Assembly: GCF_016862195.1 (NCBI RefSeq)
Contig: NZ_BOMM01000004.1
Location: 1-64,000 of the forward strand
Source of the DNA: Paractinoplanes ferrugineus
GTDB lineage: Bacteria; Actinomycetota; Actinomycetes; Mycobacteriales; Micromonosporaceae
Length of the DNA: 64,000 nt
Reading direction: 5' to 3'
Shown here piece by piece: positions 20,493 through 27,667 of the stretch (its first letter is position 1; each line of letters starts with the position of its first letter). A program made the translations under genes and the position numbers. The notes below the pieces were generated by a model. That model was not told where the DNA came from, searched no databases, and saw nothing but the letters and a program-made list of their open reading frames with translations.

Positions 20493-20876
20493 CGGCGCAT
20501 GGTGCCATCACGACGGGCGACACGCGGGAAGAACGGCGCCGACACGCGGGGGATGCGTCTTGCGCGTCTTTAGTCCGCATCGCTAGCGTTGTCCCTGTCG
20601 TGCAGTCCGCCGGTGGACTCGTCTTCGGGTGACGTGTCTGCCCCGCGAGCCGTGCGACGGTGAATCCGGCGGGACCGAGCCACGCGTCATCGTCGCATCA
20701 GCCCCCGTGATCGTTTGCCGCGATCCGGGGGCTGTTCGCACGTCCTCCACTCCACCCGCCACCCTTGAGCGGACTGAAGGCCGACCAACCGGCCTTTCAT
20801 CCCTTGGGACCGCGTTACCGTAATCCGGGACGCGGGGCTAGCCTGTCTCGCAACAAACGACGTGAGGGAGCGAAAA
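20493..20876 (+). promoter_or_regulatory. Long leader region upstream of leuB with promoter and terminator-like hairpin
   Basis: A 384-base gap without a convincing gene. It holds a promoter at 20560-20589 (TTGCGC, 18 bases, TAGCGT). After it comes a possible 10-residue leader ORF at 20600-20632 (MQSAGGLVFG) and small hairpins (AGTCC/GGACT and CGTC/GACG). A strong stem at 20700-20713 / 20720-20734 (AGCCCCCGTGATCG with CGATC-GGGGGCT) could terminate or attenuate. A second possible -10 (TAGCCT, about 20839) lies close to leuB. It could be an amino-acid attenuator or a structured RNA; the class is not identified. Confidence 0.45.
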
Positions 20877-21908
20877 GTGAGCGTGGCGCGCATCGCGGTG
20901 GTGGCCGGGGACGGCATCGGGACCGAGGTGACCGCGCAGGCCCGAAAGGTGATCGAGGCCGTGCTCCCCGGCACCGAGTTCGACGACTACGACCTCGGCG
21001 CCCGCTTCTACAACCGCACCGGCGAGGTGCTGCCGCAGGCCATCGAGGACGAGCTGGCCCGGCACGACGCCATCCTGCTCGGCGCGATCGGCGACCCGAG
21101 CGTCCCGCCCGGCGTCCTCGAGCGCGGCCTGCTGCTCAAGCTTCGCTTCGACTTCGACCAATACGTCAACCTGCGCCCCTCCAAGCTGTGGCCGGGCACC
21201 ACGAGCCCGCTGGCCGGCATCAAGCCCGGCGAGATCGACATGGTGGTGGTCCGGGAGGGCACCGAAGGTCTCTACGTCGGCGCCGGTGGCGTCCTGCACA
21301 AGGACACCCCCGCCGAGATCGCCACCGAGGAGAGCCTGAACACCCGGTACGGCGTCGAGCGGGTCATCCGCGACGCGTTCGCCCGCGCCGAGCGCCGCGA
21401 CCGCCGCCACCTCACCCTGGTGCACAAGACCAACGTCCTGACCAAGGCCGGCAGCCTCTGGGCGCGCACGTTCGCCGCCGTCGCCGCCGAACACCCCGAC
21501 GTCACCACGGAATACCAGCACGTCGACGCGGCCAGCATGTTCATGGTCAGCAACCCGCAGCGATACGACGTGATCGTGACCGACAACCTCTTCGGTGACA
21601 TCATCACCGACATCGCCGCGGCCGTGACCGGCGGCATCGGCATGGCAGCCAGCGGCTCGGTCAACCCGGAACGCAAATACCCGTCGACGTTCGAGCCGGT
21701 GCACGGCTCGGCGCCGGACATCGCCGGCAAGGGCATCGCCGACCCGGCCGCCGCCATCCTCTCCGCCTCGCTGCTCCTCGAGCACCTGGGCCATGCGGAC
21801 GAGGCCCGCCGGGTTTCCGAGGCGGTCGCCGCCGAGGTCGCGTCCCGCACGCCGGGCGCCGACCTGCGCACCGCCGAGGTCGGCGACCGGATCGCCACCG
21901 CACTCTGA
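20877..21908 (+). CDS. leuB: 3-Isopropylmalate dehydrogenase
   Basis: NAD-dependent oxidative decarboxylase (EC 1.1.1.85) of leucine synthesis; in the citramalate route it also acts on methylmalate to give 2-oxobutanoate. 343 residues. Signatures: [29 protein letters not shown], the catalytic Tyr region [23 protein letters not shown] with metal-binding Asp, and [27 protein letters not shown] as cofactor region ([10 protein letters not shown]). GTG 20877 is chosen: GAGGGAG lies 6-7 bases upstream, whereas the in-frame GTG at 20862 lacks a site. Confidence 0.96.
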   Translation: MSVARIAVVAGDGIGTEVTAQARKVIEAVLPGTEFDDYDLGARFYNRTGEVLPQAIEDELARHDAILLGAIGDPSVPPGVLERGLLLKLRFDFDQYVNLRPSKLWPGTTSPLAGIKPGEIDMVVVREGTEGLYVGAGGVLHKDTPAEIATEESLNTRYGVERVIRDAFARAERRDRRHLTLVHKTNVLTKAGSLWARTFAAVAAEHPDVTTEYQHVDAASMFMVSNPQRYDVIVTDNLFGDIITDIAAAVTGGIGMAASGSVNPERKYPSTFEPVHGSAPDIAGKGIADPAAAILSASLLLEHLGHADEARRVSEAVAAEVASRTPGADLRTAEVGDRIATAL

Positions 21909-21911
21909 GCG

Positions 21912-21939
21912 TTGTCTTAACGGCCGTTCGGGGTATCTT
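21912..21939 (+). promoter_or_regulatory. Putative ilvE promoter with palindrome
   Basis: TTGTCT (21912-21917), a 16-base spacer and TATCTT (21934-21939). The spacer contains the perfect palindrome AACGGCCGTT (21919-21928), a possible operator. Confidence 0.4.
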
Positions 21940-21983
21940 CGGGGAACAATTTTCCGCACGCCAGAAAGCAGGTCCCCGACGCC

Positions 21984-23081
21984 ATGAGCGGTGGTGACAA
22001 CCTCGATTTCGAGATCCGTCCGAACCCCGCACCGGTAGCCGCCGCCGAGCGCGACGCGTTGCTGGTGAACCCCGGGTTCGGCCGCATCTTCACCGACCAC
22101 ATGGCGACGGTGCGCTACGCCGACGGCAAGGGTTGGTACGACGCCCGCGTCGAGGCCCGGGCGCCGATCTCGGTCGACCCCGCGTCGGCGGTGCTGCACT
22201 ACGCGCAGGAGATCTTCGAAGGCCTCAAGGCGTACAAGATGGCCGACGGTGGCGTGGCGATGTTCCGCCCCGACGCCAACGCGGCCCGGTTCGCCCAGTC
22301 GGCCCAGCGGATGGCCATGCCGCAACTGTCGGAGGGCACGTTCCTCCAGTCGCTGCGCGAGATGATCCGGATCGACCAGGAGTGGATCCCGCAGAGCGAA
22401 GAAGGCAGCCTCTACCTACGCCCCTTCGCGTACGCGAGTGAGGTCTTCCTCGGGGTGCGCCCCGCGCTCGAATACCTCTACCTGGTGATCGCCTCGCCGG
22501 TCGGCGCCTACTTCTCGGGCGGCGTCAAGCCGGTGTCGGTGTGGGTCAGCCCCGACTTCACCCGCGCGGCCCCCGGCGGCACCGGCGCGGCGAAGTGCGG
22601 CGGCAACTACGCGGCCGGCTTGTCGGCCCAGGCCGAGGCCATCGAGAACGGCTGCGACCAGGTCGTCTACCTCGACGCGGTGCAGCGCAAATACGTCGAC
22701 GAGCTGGGCGGCATGAACGTCGTCTTCGTCCTCGACGACGGCAGCCTGGCCACCCCGCCGCTGACCGGCACGATCCTGCCCGGCATCACCCGCGATTCGG
22801 TGCTGAAACTGGCCCAGCGAGCGGGCCGCAAGGTGGCGGAGCGACCGGTCAGCATCGACGAGTGGCGCGACGGCGCGGCGTCCGGCCGGATCCGCGAGGC
22901 GTTCGCCTGCGGCACGGCCGCGGTGATCACGCCGATCGGCGTGGTCAAGTCCCCGGATTTCGAGTTCACCGTGGCCGATGGCGGTCCCGGCTCGGTGACC
23001 ATGGGGCTTCGCAAGGAGCTCGTCGATATTCAGCGGGGGCGGGCTGCTGACCCGTTCTCCTGGGTGCATCGGGTGCTCTGA
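21984..23081 (+). CDS. ilvE: Branched-chain amino acid aminotransferase
   Basis: Fold-type IV PLP enzyme (EC 2.6.1.42) making the last step to valine, isoleucine and leucine. 365 residues, the long form usual in actinobacteria. The PLP-binding Lys is in GTGAAKCGGNYAAG, the family motif ELGGMNVVFVL follows and the phosphate-cup GTAAVITPIG is near the C-terminus. A YAQEIFEGLKAY segment marks the substrate pocket. It begins 75 bases after leuB, with its own possible promoter. Confidence 0.95.
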   Translation: MSGGDNLDFEIRPNPAPVAAAERDALLVNPGFGRIFTDHMATVRYADGKGWYDARVEARAPISVDPASAVLHYAQEIFEGLKAYKMADGGVAMFRPDANAARFAQSAQRMAMPQLSEGTFLQSLREMIRIDQEWIPQSEEGSLYLRPFAYASEVFLGVRPALEYLYLVIASPVGAYFSGGVKPVSVWVSPDFTRAAPGGTGAAKCGGNYAAGLSAQAEAIENGCDQVVYLDAVQRKYVDELGGMNVVFVLDDGSLATPPLTGTILPGITRDSVLKLAQRAGRKVAERPVSIDEWRDGAASGRIREAFACGTAAVITPIGVVKSPDFEFTVADGGPGSVTMGLRKELVDIQRGRAADPFSWVHRVL

Positions 23082-23459
23082 GCGGTGTCTCCTTGCGGTT
23101 GGACCTGGCTCGCTCACGGCCTGGCGCATGGTCGGGCTGAGCGGGCCCGCTGCGCTTAGCGGTCTGGCTGCCGCGCTGTGTACGCGGTGGGGGTGGTGGG
23201 TCCGGCAGGCCGGGCTGGATGCCAATTGAGCGAACATTCCGCGCCGGTGGCGGCCGTATCCGCGCCTCCGGCTGCCGGCGGCTGCGCCGGGCCGACCAGA
23301 CCGGGTTTCCTACGGCCCCGAGCCATTGGTCGATGGCGGCGATGGTGCGGGGCGTGGCCGATCACGATCTGTTCTCGCGGGCAGCACCGCCGCACGCCCC
23401 GCCCCACCGCACGTCGGTCGGATCATGGCGCCTCGCTGCCACGTCGCGGCGTCGACCCA
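23082..23459. other. Intergenic region, no recognised content
   Basis: A 378-base gap between ilvE and a convergent phosphatase gene. Short open frames on both strands lack start sites and recognisable motifs. No tRNA, hairpin with T-run or insertion-sequence end was found. It may hold a decayed gene. Confidence 0.5.
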
Positions 23460-24209
23460 CTACGAAAGCGGGGACAACAGGTGGGCTCGCAGGGCGGTGA
23501 TTTCGGCGGGGAGCAGGCCGATCTCGCGTACGTAGTTCTCGATCGAGCCGTGCAAGGCCCGCAAGTCGGACAGGAACAGCAGCATGGCAGCGGGCGGGGA
23601 GTCGAACATGTGCTCGTTGCCCAGGACCGCTGACGGGTGATTCTCGAGCAGGTAGTCGGTCAGGCGCTTCATCGACGACGTGGTGAGCGCGTAGTCGGCG
23701 GCTATGTCCGAGTCGGACACGCCCAGCAGGGACAGGGTGAGCGCGCAGACGGTGCCGGTGCGGTCCTTGCCTGCCATGCAGTGCACGATCACCGGCGCCC
23801 GGGACGGGTCGGCGATGATCCGCAGGGAGGCGAGCAGGGCCTCGTGGCCGTCCTCGGCGAAGTTCAGGTAACGGTCGGCGAGCCAGCGTTCGTGGACGAC
23901 GTCGCTCGAGTGCTCGACCTGTTCCCAGTCGACGTGCTCGAGCACCAGGTTGCGGTAGTCCAGGCCGTAATGTTCGGCCACCCGGCCGTACTTCTCGATC
24001 TCGAACGGCCGCCGCAGGTCGATCACCGTGCGCACGCCGAGCTCGGTGAACGCGGCCGCGTCCTGCTCGCCGAGGCGGTGCAGCGCGTCCGAGCGGAACA
24101 GCTTGCGCCAGCGCACCGTGCGACCGTCGAGGCCGGCGTACCCGCCGACGTCACGGAAGTTGTAGGTCTTCGAGAAACCGAGATTCCGGGGGTACGAGTC
24201 GGCCACCAC
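23460..24209 (-). CDS. Tyrosine-protein phosphatase, PtpB-like
   Basis: 249-residue protein with the CX5R active site in HCMAGKDRTGTVCAL (the Cys nucleophile, P-loop and Arg), the same signature as mycobacterial PtpB (HCFAGKDRTG). The N-terminal NFRDVGGYAG and FRSDALHRL motifs are typical of this DSP/PtpB-like family, and an ERWLADRYLNF-like lid helix is present. No signal peptide. GTG 24209 is used because a TAGGTT -10 box lies 6 bases upstream on the minus strand (leaderless). It is divergent from the cimA leader. Substrate unknown: phosphotyrosine or phosphoinositide. Confidence 0.88.
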   Translation of the reverse strand: MVADSYPRNLGFSKTYNFRDVGGYAGLDGRTVRWRKLFRSDALHRLGEQDAAAFTELGVRTVIDLRRPFEIEKYGRVAEHYGLDYRNLVLEHVDWEQVEHSSDVVHERWLADRYLNFAEDGHEALLASLRIIADPSRAPVIVHCMAGKDRTGTVCALTLSLLGVSDSDIAADYALTTSSMKRLTDYLLENHPSAVLGNEHMFDSPPAAMLLFLSDLRALHGSIENYVREIGLLPAEITALRAHLLSPLS

Positions 24210-24215
24210 GAACCC

Positions 24216-24221
24216 AACCTA
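24216..24221 (-). promoter_or_regulatory. -10 box of leaderless phosphatase transcript
   Basis: TAGGTT on the minus strand, 6 bases before GTG 24209. Confidence 0.45.
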
Positions 24222-24266
24222 GTCTCGAAAGGTGGAACAACGCTTCCCACGAGAGCCGAGAGTGGC

Positions 24267-24311
24267 ATGCTTCATGTCGTGACCCACCCCGTGCTGATTA
24301 TTGGCACCTAG
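24267..24311 (+). CDS. cimA leader peptide rich in Val/Leu/Ile
   Basis: ATG to TAG encodes the 14-residue peptide MLHVVTHPVLIIGT, with three Val, two Leu and two consecutive Ile codons, a composition expected of a branched-chain attenuation peptide. GAGAG lies upstream. It ends 29 bases before the terminator hairpin that precedes cimA. Confidence 0.8.
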   Translation: MLHVVTHPVLIIGT

Positions 24312-24340
24312 CGCGCCGGCTGACGATTCGCCGACGTGCT

Positions 24341-24369
24341 GACCTCCCGCATCCGCGGGGGGTCTTTTT
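24341..24369 (+). promoter_or_regulatory. Attenuator terminator upstream of cimA
   Basis: GACCTCCCGC (24341-24350), loop ATCC and GCGGGGGGTC (24355-24364) form a 10-bp stem with one G-U pair, followed by five T residues. Placed between the leader peptide and cimA, it is an intrinsic terminator whose formation should depend on ribosome position on the leader. A weaker CGGC/GCCG hairpin just upstream may be part of the alternative fold. Confidence 0.8.
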
Positions 24370-24409
24370 GTTGGGCCAGCCAAACCATCCTCGGAAAGGG
24401 ATCTCCCCC

Positions 24410-25996
24410 ATGGACTACCAGGTCTTCGACACCACGTTGCGCGACGGCGGGCAACGCGAGGGAATCAGCTACTCGGTCGCCGACAAGCTCGCGGTCGCGA
24501 AGCTGCTGGACGAGTTCGGTGTGGGTTTCATCGAGGGTGGCTGGCCCGGCGCCATGCCCAAGGACACCGAGTTCTTCGAACGGGCCAAGACCGAGTTGGA
24601 CCTCAAGAACGCGCTGCTCGTCGCGTTCGGCGCGACCCGTAAGGCGGGCGTGGCGGTCGAGCAGGACAAGCAGGTCAAGGCGCTGATCGACGCCGAGACA
24701 CCGGTTGTCTGCGTGGTCGCCAAATCCGACATCCGGCACGTCGAGCGGGCGCTGCGCACCACCGGCGAGGAGAACCTGGCGATGGTCCGGGACACGGTCC
24801 GGTTCCTGCGGGCGAACGGCCGGCGGGTGTTCGTGGACTGCGAGCACTTCTTCGACGGTTTCCGCCACGACCCGGCGTACACGGCAAGCGTGGTGCAGGC
24901 CGCGTTCGAGGCCGGCGCCGAGCGCGTGGTCATGTGTGACACCAACGGCGGCATGCTCCCGTCGATGATCACCAAGGCGATCGAGGAGGTCGTCGAGCGC
25001 ACCGGGGTCAGCGCCGACCGGCTCGGCATCCACTGCCAGAACGACACGTCCTGCGCGGTCGCCAACACGATCGCCGCCGTCGAGGCGGGCGTGAAGCACT
25101 TCCAGTGCACCGCGAACGGCTACGGCGAGCGCCCCGGCAACGCCGACCTGTTCGCCACGGTCAGCAACGTACAGCTCAAGCTCGGGTTGAACGTCCTACC
25201 GGACGGCTGCCTCGAGAAGGCGACGCGGGTCTCCACCGCGCTCGCCGAGATCGCCAACATCGCCCCCGACACCCACCAGGCCTACGTCGGGGCCGCGGCT
25301 TTCGCTCACAAGGCGGGGTTGCACGCGAGCGCGATCAAGGTGGATCCGCTGCTCTACAACCACGTCGACCCGTCGGTTGTCGGCAACGACATGCGGATCC
25401 TGGTGACCGAGATGGCCGGCCGGGCCAGCATCGAGCTCAAGAGTCGCGAGCTCGGGCTGGACCTGGCCGGCCACCCGGACACCCTGACCACGGTCACCCA
25501 GAAGGTGAAGGACCTGGAGGCCGGCGGCTGGTCGTTCGAGGCCGCGGACGCGTCGTTCGAGCTGCTGGTACGCGGTGAACTGCCCGGCGCCGGCTACGTC
25601 CGCCCGTTCAACCTGGAGTCCTACCGGGTGCTCGTCGAGCACCGCGAGGACGGTTCGGTGGTGTCCGAGGCGACCGTCAAGGTGCGGGTCCGCGGCGAGC
25701 GGGTGATCGCCACCGCCGAGGGCAACGGCCCGGTGAACGCGCTCGACGAGGCGCTGCGGGTCGCGCTCTCGCAGCACTACCCGCAGCTCAAGACCGTCGA
25801 ACTGACCGACTACAAGGTGCGCATCCTGGAAGGTACGCACGGCACCAACGCCGTCACCCGGGTGCTGTTGGAGAGCGGCGACGGCAACCGCGACTGGACC
25901 ACCGTCGGCGTCCACGAGAACATCGTCGAGGCGAGCTGGGTCGCCCTCGTCGACGCGCTCACCTACGGCCTCGCCCGGACGACCACCGCGGCCTAG
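24410..25996 (+). CDS. cimA: (R)-Citramalate synthase
   Basis: Condenses acetyl-CoA and pyruvate to citramalate (EC 2.3.3.21), first step of the threonine-independent path to 2-oxobutanoate and isoleucine. 528 residues. An HMGL-like TIM barrel begins DTTLRDGGQREGISYSV, with the GGWPGAMPKDTEFF segment typical of the CimA/LeuA2 subgroup, metal ligands in GIHCQNDTSCAVAN and HKAGLHASAI, and a C-terminal LeuA-type allosteric domain (about 400-520). ATG 24410 has GGAAAGGGA upstream. Controlled by the leader/terminator in front. Its stop overlaps that of the convergent thrS-like gene. Confidence 0.93.
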   Translation: MDYQVFDTTLRDGGQREGISYSVADKLAVAKLLDEFGVGFIEGGWPGAMPKDTEFFERAKTELDLKNALLVAFGATRKAGVAVEQDKQVKALIDAETPVVCVVAKSDIRHVERALRTTGEENLAMVRDTVRFLRANGRRVFVDCEHFFDGFRHDPAYTASVVQAAFEAGAERVVMCDTNGGMLPSMITKAIEEVVERTGVSADRLGIHCQNDTSCAVANTIAAVEAGVKHFQCTANGYGERPGNADLFATVSNVQLKLGLNVLPDGCLEKATRVSTALAEIANIAPDTHQAYVGAAAFAHKAGLHASAIKVDPLLYNHVDPSVVGNDMRILVTEMAGRASIELKSRELGLDLAGHPDTLTTVTQKVKDLEAGGWSFEAADASFELLVRGELPGAGYVRPFNLESYRVLVEHREDGSVVSEATVKVRVRGERVIATAEGNGPVNALDEALRVALSQHYPQLKTVELTDYKVRILEGTHGTNAVTRVLLESGDGNRDWTTVGVHENIVEASWVALVDALTYGLARTTTAA

Positions 25997-27189
25997 AGCG
26001 GCAGCCGCGCGGCGGCGGCGATCAGCGCGATCGCCTCCGCCGCCGGACCCGGGGGCAACTGTCGTCCGTCCCGCAGCCGCAGCGCGACCAGGTCGTCCGC
26101 GGCCTCGCGGTCGCCGATCACCCCGAGGTACGGGATCTTGCGCTCGGCGGCCGCGCGGATCCGTGCCCCGATCGACCCGTCGTCGTGCACCTCGGCCCGC
26201 AGGCCGGCGTCCATCGCGGCGTCCGCCAGCCGGCGGGCCGCCCCGGCATGCTCGGCGCCGATCGGGAGCACGTCGAGCTGCACCGGGGCGTACCAGGCCG
26301 GAAAAGCACCACCGTGCACCTCGATCAGGTGCCCGAAGAGGCGTTCCATCGAGCCGACCAGGCTCTGGTGCACCATCACCGGCCTCTCCCGCCCACCGTC
26401 CGCGGCCGCGAACTCCAGCCCGAACTGTCCGGGCTGGTGGAAGTCGACCTGGATGGTGGCGAGGGTCCAGTCGCGGCCGGCCGAGTCCTGGATCTGCACG
26501 TCGATCTTCGGCCCGTAGAACGCCGCTTCGCCGGGCGCCTCCGCGTATTCGAGCCCGGCCAGCGCCCCGCGGAGCAGACCCTCGGCGCGTTCCCACATGG
26601 CGTCGTCGCCGGCGTACTTGCCGGACGAGCCGCGCAACGACAGGCGGTACGCCGACGGCTCGAAGCCGAGCGCGGCGTGCGCCTTGCGCATCAGCCGGAG
26701 CACCGCCTCGACCTCGTCACCGACCTGGTCGAGGGCGCAGAAGTTGTGGGCGTCGTCGAGCTGGATGTGCCGCACCCGGGCCAGGCCGCCGAGCACCCCG
26801 GACCGTTCGGCGCGGAACATCGGCCCGATCTCGGCGATCCGCAGCGGCAGGTCACGGTACGACCGCTGGCGGGACTTGAAGATCAGGGCGTGGTGCGGGC
26901 ACTGGGACGGGCGCAGCACCAGTTCGTCCCCGCCGAGCTGCATGGGCGGGAACATGTCGTCGGCGAAGTTGCGCCAGTGACCCGACATCTCGTACATCTG
27001 GCGTTTGCCCAGCGCCGGGGAATGGACGTGCCGGTAGCCGTTGCGGCGCTCCAGCTCGCGAAGATAGGACTCCACGGCGTGCCGGGCGGCCGCGCCGTCC
27101 GGCATCCAGAACGGCAGACCGGCGCCGATCAGCGGGTCGGAGTCGAAGAGGTCGAGCGCACGCCCGAGCTTGCGATGGTCGACAGACAT
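25993..27189 (-). CDS. Short threonyl-tRNA synthetase paralogue (no TGS or editing domains)
   Basis: 398 residues aligning only with the catalytic and anticodon-binding parts of ThrRS (full enzymes are about 640-690 residues). Class II motifs are intact: the Zn ligands are in PSQCPHH, LDDAHNFC and VMVHQS, the motif 2 Arg in MFRAERSG, and motif 3 in QSLVGSMERLFG; the C-terminal anticodon-binding domain begins about residue 295 (APVQLDVLPIG). The N-terminal TGS and Ser-editing domains are absent, so it could charge Thr but not clear Ser-tRNA(Thr) in cis. AGGGAG lies 8 bases before ATG 27189 and inside a hairpin, behind a leader with three Thr codons. It may be a starvation-induced or inhibitor-resistant ThrRS; the housekeeping copy is not in the window. 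Confidence 0.9.
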   Translation of the reverse strand: MSVDHRKLGRALDLFDSDPLIGAGLPFWMPDGAAARHAVESYLRELERRNGYRHVHSPALGKRQMYEMSGHWRNFADDMFPPMQLGGDELVLRPSQCPHHALIFKSRQRSYRDLPLRIAEIGPMFRAERSGVLGGLARVRHIQLDDAHNFCALDQVGDEVEAVLRLMRKAHAALGFEPSAYRLSLRGSSGKYAGDDAMWERAEGLLRGALAGLEYAEAPGEAAFYGPKIDVQIQDSAGRDWTLATIQVDFHQPGQFGLEFAAADGGRERPVMVHQSLVGSMERLFGHLIEVHGGAFPAWYAPVQLDVLPIGAEHAGAARRLADAAMDAGLRAEVHDDGSIGARIRAAAERKIPYLGVIGDREAADDLVALRLRDGRQLPPGPAAEAIALIAAAARLPL

Positions 27190-27192
27190 GGT

Positions 27193-27251
27193 GGGGTCTC
27201 CCTGCGGAAAGAGGGCGAGACCCCAGCACTCCGGGCATCTCGCCCGGAGTG
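27193..27251 (-). promoter_or_regulatory. Paired hairpins with SD sequestration in the thrS-like leader
   Basis: Proximal hairpin: GGGGTCTC (27193-27200) pairs with GAGACCCC (27217-27224), with CCT/AGG inside, burying the Shine-Dalgarno (27198-27203). Distal hairpin: CACTCCGGGC (27227-27236) pairs perfectly with GCCCGGAGTG (27242-27251). GGGCGAGA (27213-27220) and TCTCGCCC (27238-27245) are perfectly complementary and overlap an arm of each hairpin, so a third fold would open the SD. There is no T-run, so control of translation initiation is more likely than termination. Confidence 0.75.
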
Positions 27252-27257
27252 ATCAAG

Positions 27258-27314
27258 TCAGTGCGGATCAACGCCGGGAACAACCGGCGTCGTCGTCACG
27301 AACCTGCGCATCAT
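27258..27314 (-). CDS. Threonine leader peptide of the thrS-like gene
   Basis: ATG-ATG to TGA encodes MMRRFVTTTPVVPGVDPH (18 residues). Three consecutive ACG codons (27288-27296) give a Thr-Thr-Thr run directly before a hairpin (271-277 with 284-290 of 27200+). A TAACCT -10 box ends 6 bases upstream, so it would be translated from a leaderless mRNA. Its stop lies 6 bases before the distal regulatory hairpin. Thr codons in front of a Thr-tRNA synthetase are what attenuation predicts. Confidence 0.78.
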   Translation of the reverse strand: MMRRFVTTTPVVPGVDPH

Positions 27315-27320
27315 GCGGCC

Positions 27321-27326
27321 AGGTTA
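27321..27326 (-). promoter_or_regulatory. -10 box of the thrS-like leader
   Basis: TAACCT on the minus strand, 6 bases before the leader ATG at 27314. It faces the divergent promoter of the SelW-like gene 31 bases away. Confidence 0.5.
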
Positions 27327-27356
27327 GGCCGCCCGGAGAGATGGCCGCATCCGAAT

Positions 27357-27362
27357 TAGGCT
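27357..27362 (+). promoter_or_regulatory. -10 box of leaderless SelW-like transcript
   Basis: TAGGCT, 6 bases before GTG 27369; no Shine-Dalgarno. Confidence 0.5.
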
Positions 27363-27368
27363 GGCCCG

Positions 27369-27647
27369 GTGACGCCCCGCTTGGAGATCGAGTACTGCAC
27401 CCAGTGCCGCTGGCTGCTGCGCGCCGCGTGGTACGCCCAGGAAGTCCTGACCACGTTCCCGCGCGACCTCGGCGAGGTCGCGCTCGTCCCCGGCATCGGC
27501 GGCGTCTTCGAGATCCGCCTGGACGGCGAGACGCTGTGGTCCCGCAAGGCCGACGGCGGCTTCCCCGAGCTGGCCGACCTCAAGCGCCAGGTCCGGGACC
27601 GGGTCGCCCCGGACCGCGACCTCGGCCACACCGACCGGGCCGGCTGA
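27369..27647 (+). CDS. SelT/SelW/SelH (Rdx)-family thioredoxin-like protein
   Basis: 92 residues. The N-terminal beta-strand then CxxC motif, IEYCTQCRWLLRAAW, is the Rdx-family redox site, here Cys-x-x-Cys rather than selenocysteine. The following VALVPGIGGVFEIRLDG and FPELADLKRQVRD segments complete the thioredoxin-like fold. Probably a small cytoplasmic thiol-redox protein; its partner is unknown. GTG 27369 has a TAGGCT -10 box 6 bases upstream and no Shine-Dalgarno. Divergent from the thrS-like leader. Confidence 0.88.
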   Translation: MTPRLEIEYCTQCRWLLRAAWYAQEVLTTFPRDLGEVALVPGIGGVFEIRLDGETLWSRKADGGFPELADLKRQVRDRVAPDRDLGHTDRAG

Positions 27648-27667
27648 CCGCACCCACCCCGCGGGCC

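Noticed and set aside
20640..20700. Cobalamin-riboswitch-like segment (GTGAATCCGGCGGGACC)
   Set aside because: Only a short stretch resembles the conserved core; the remaining conserved boxes were not found and leuB is not a typical B12-regulated gene.
25196..26596. Minus-strand open frame (466 codons) spanning the cimA 3' end and the thrS-like gene
   Set aside because: Different frame from the synthetase and no homology; shadow of two real genes.
26600..26980. Suspected loss of a zinc ligand (LGGL in place of LHGL) in the short ThrRS
   Set aside because: Counting along the motif shows that this His is not a zinc ligand; the true ligands (Cys in QCPHH, His in DDAH, His in MVHQS) are present.
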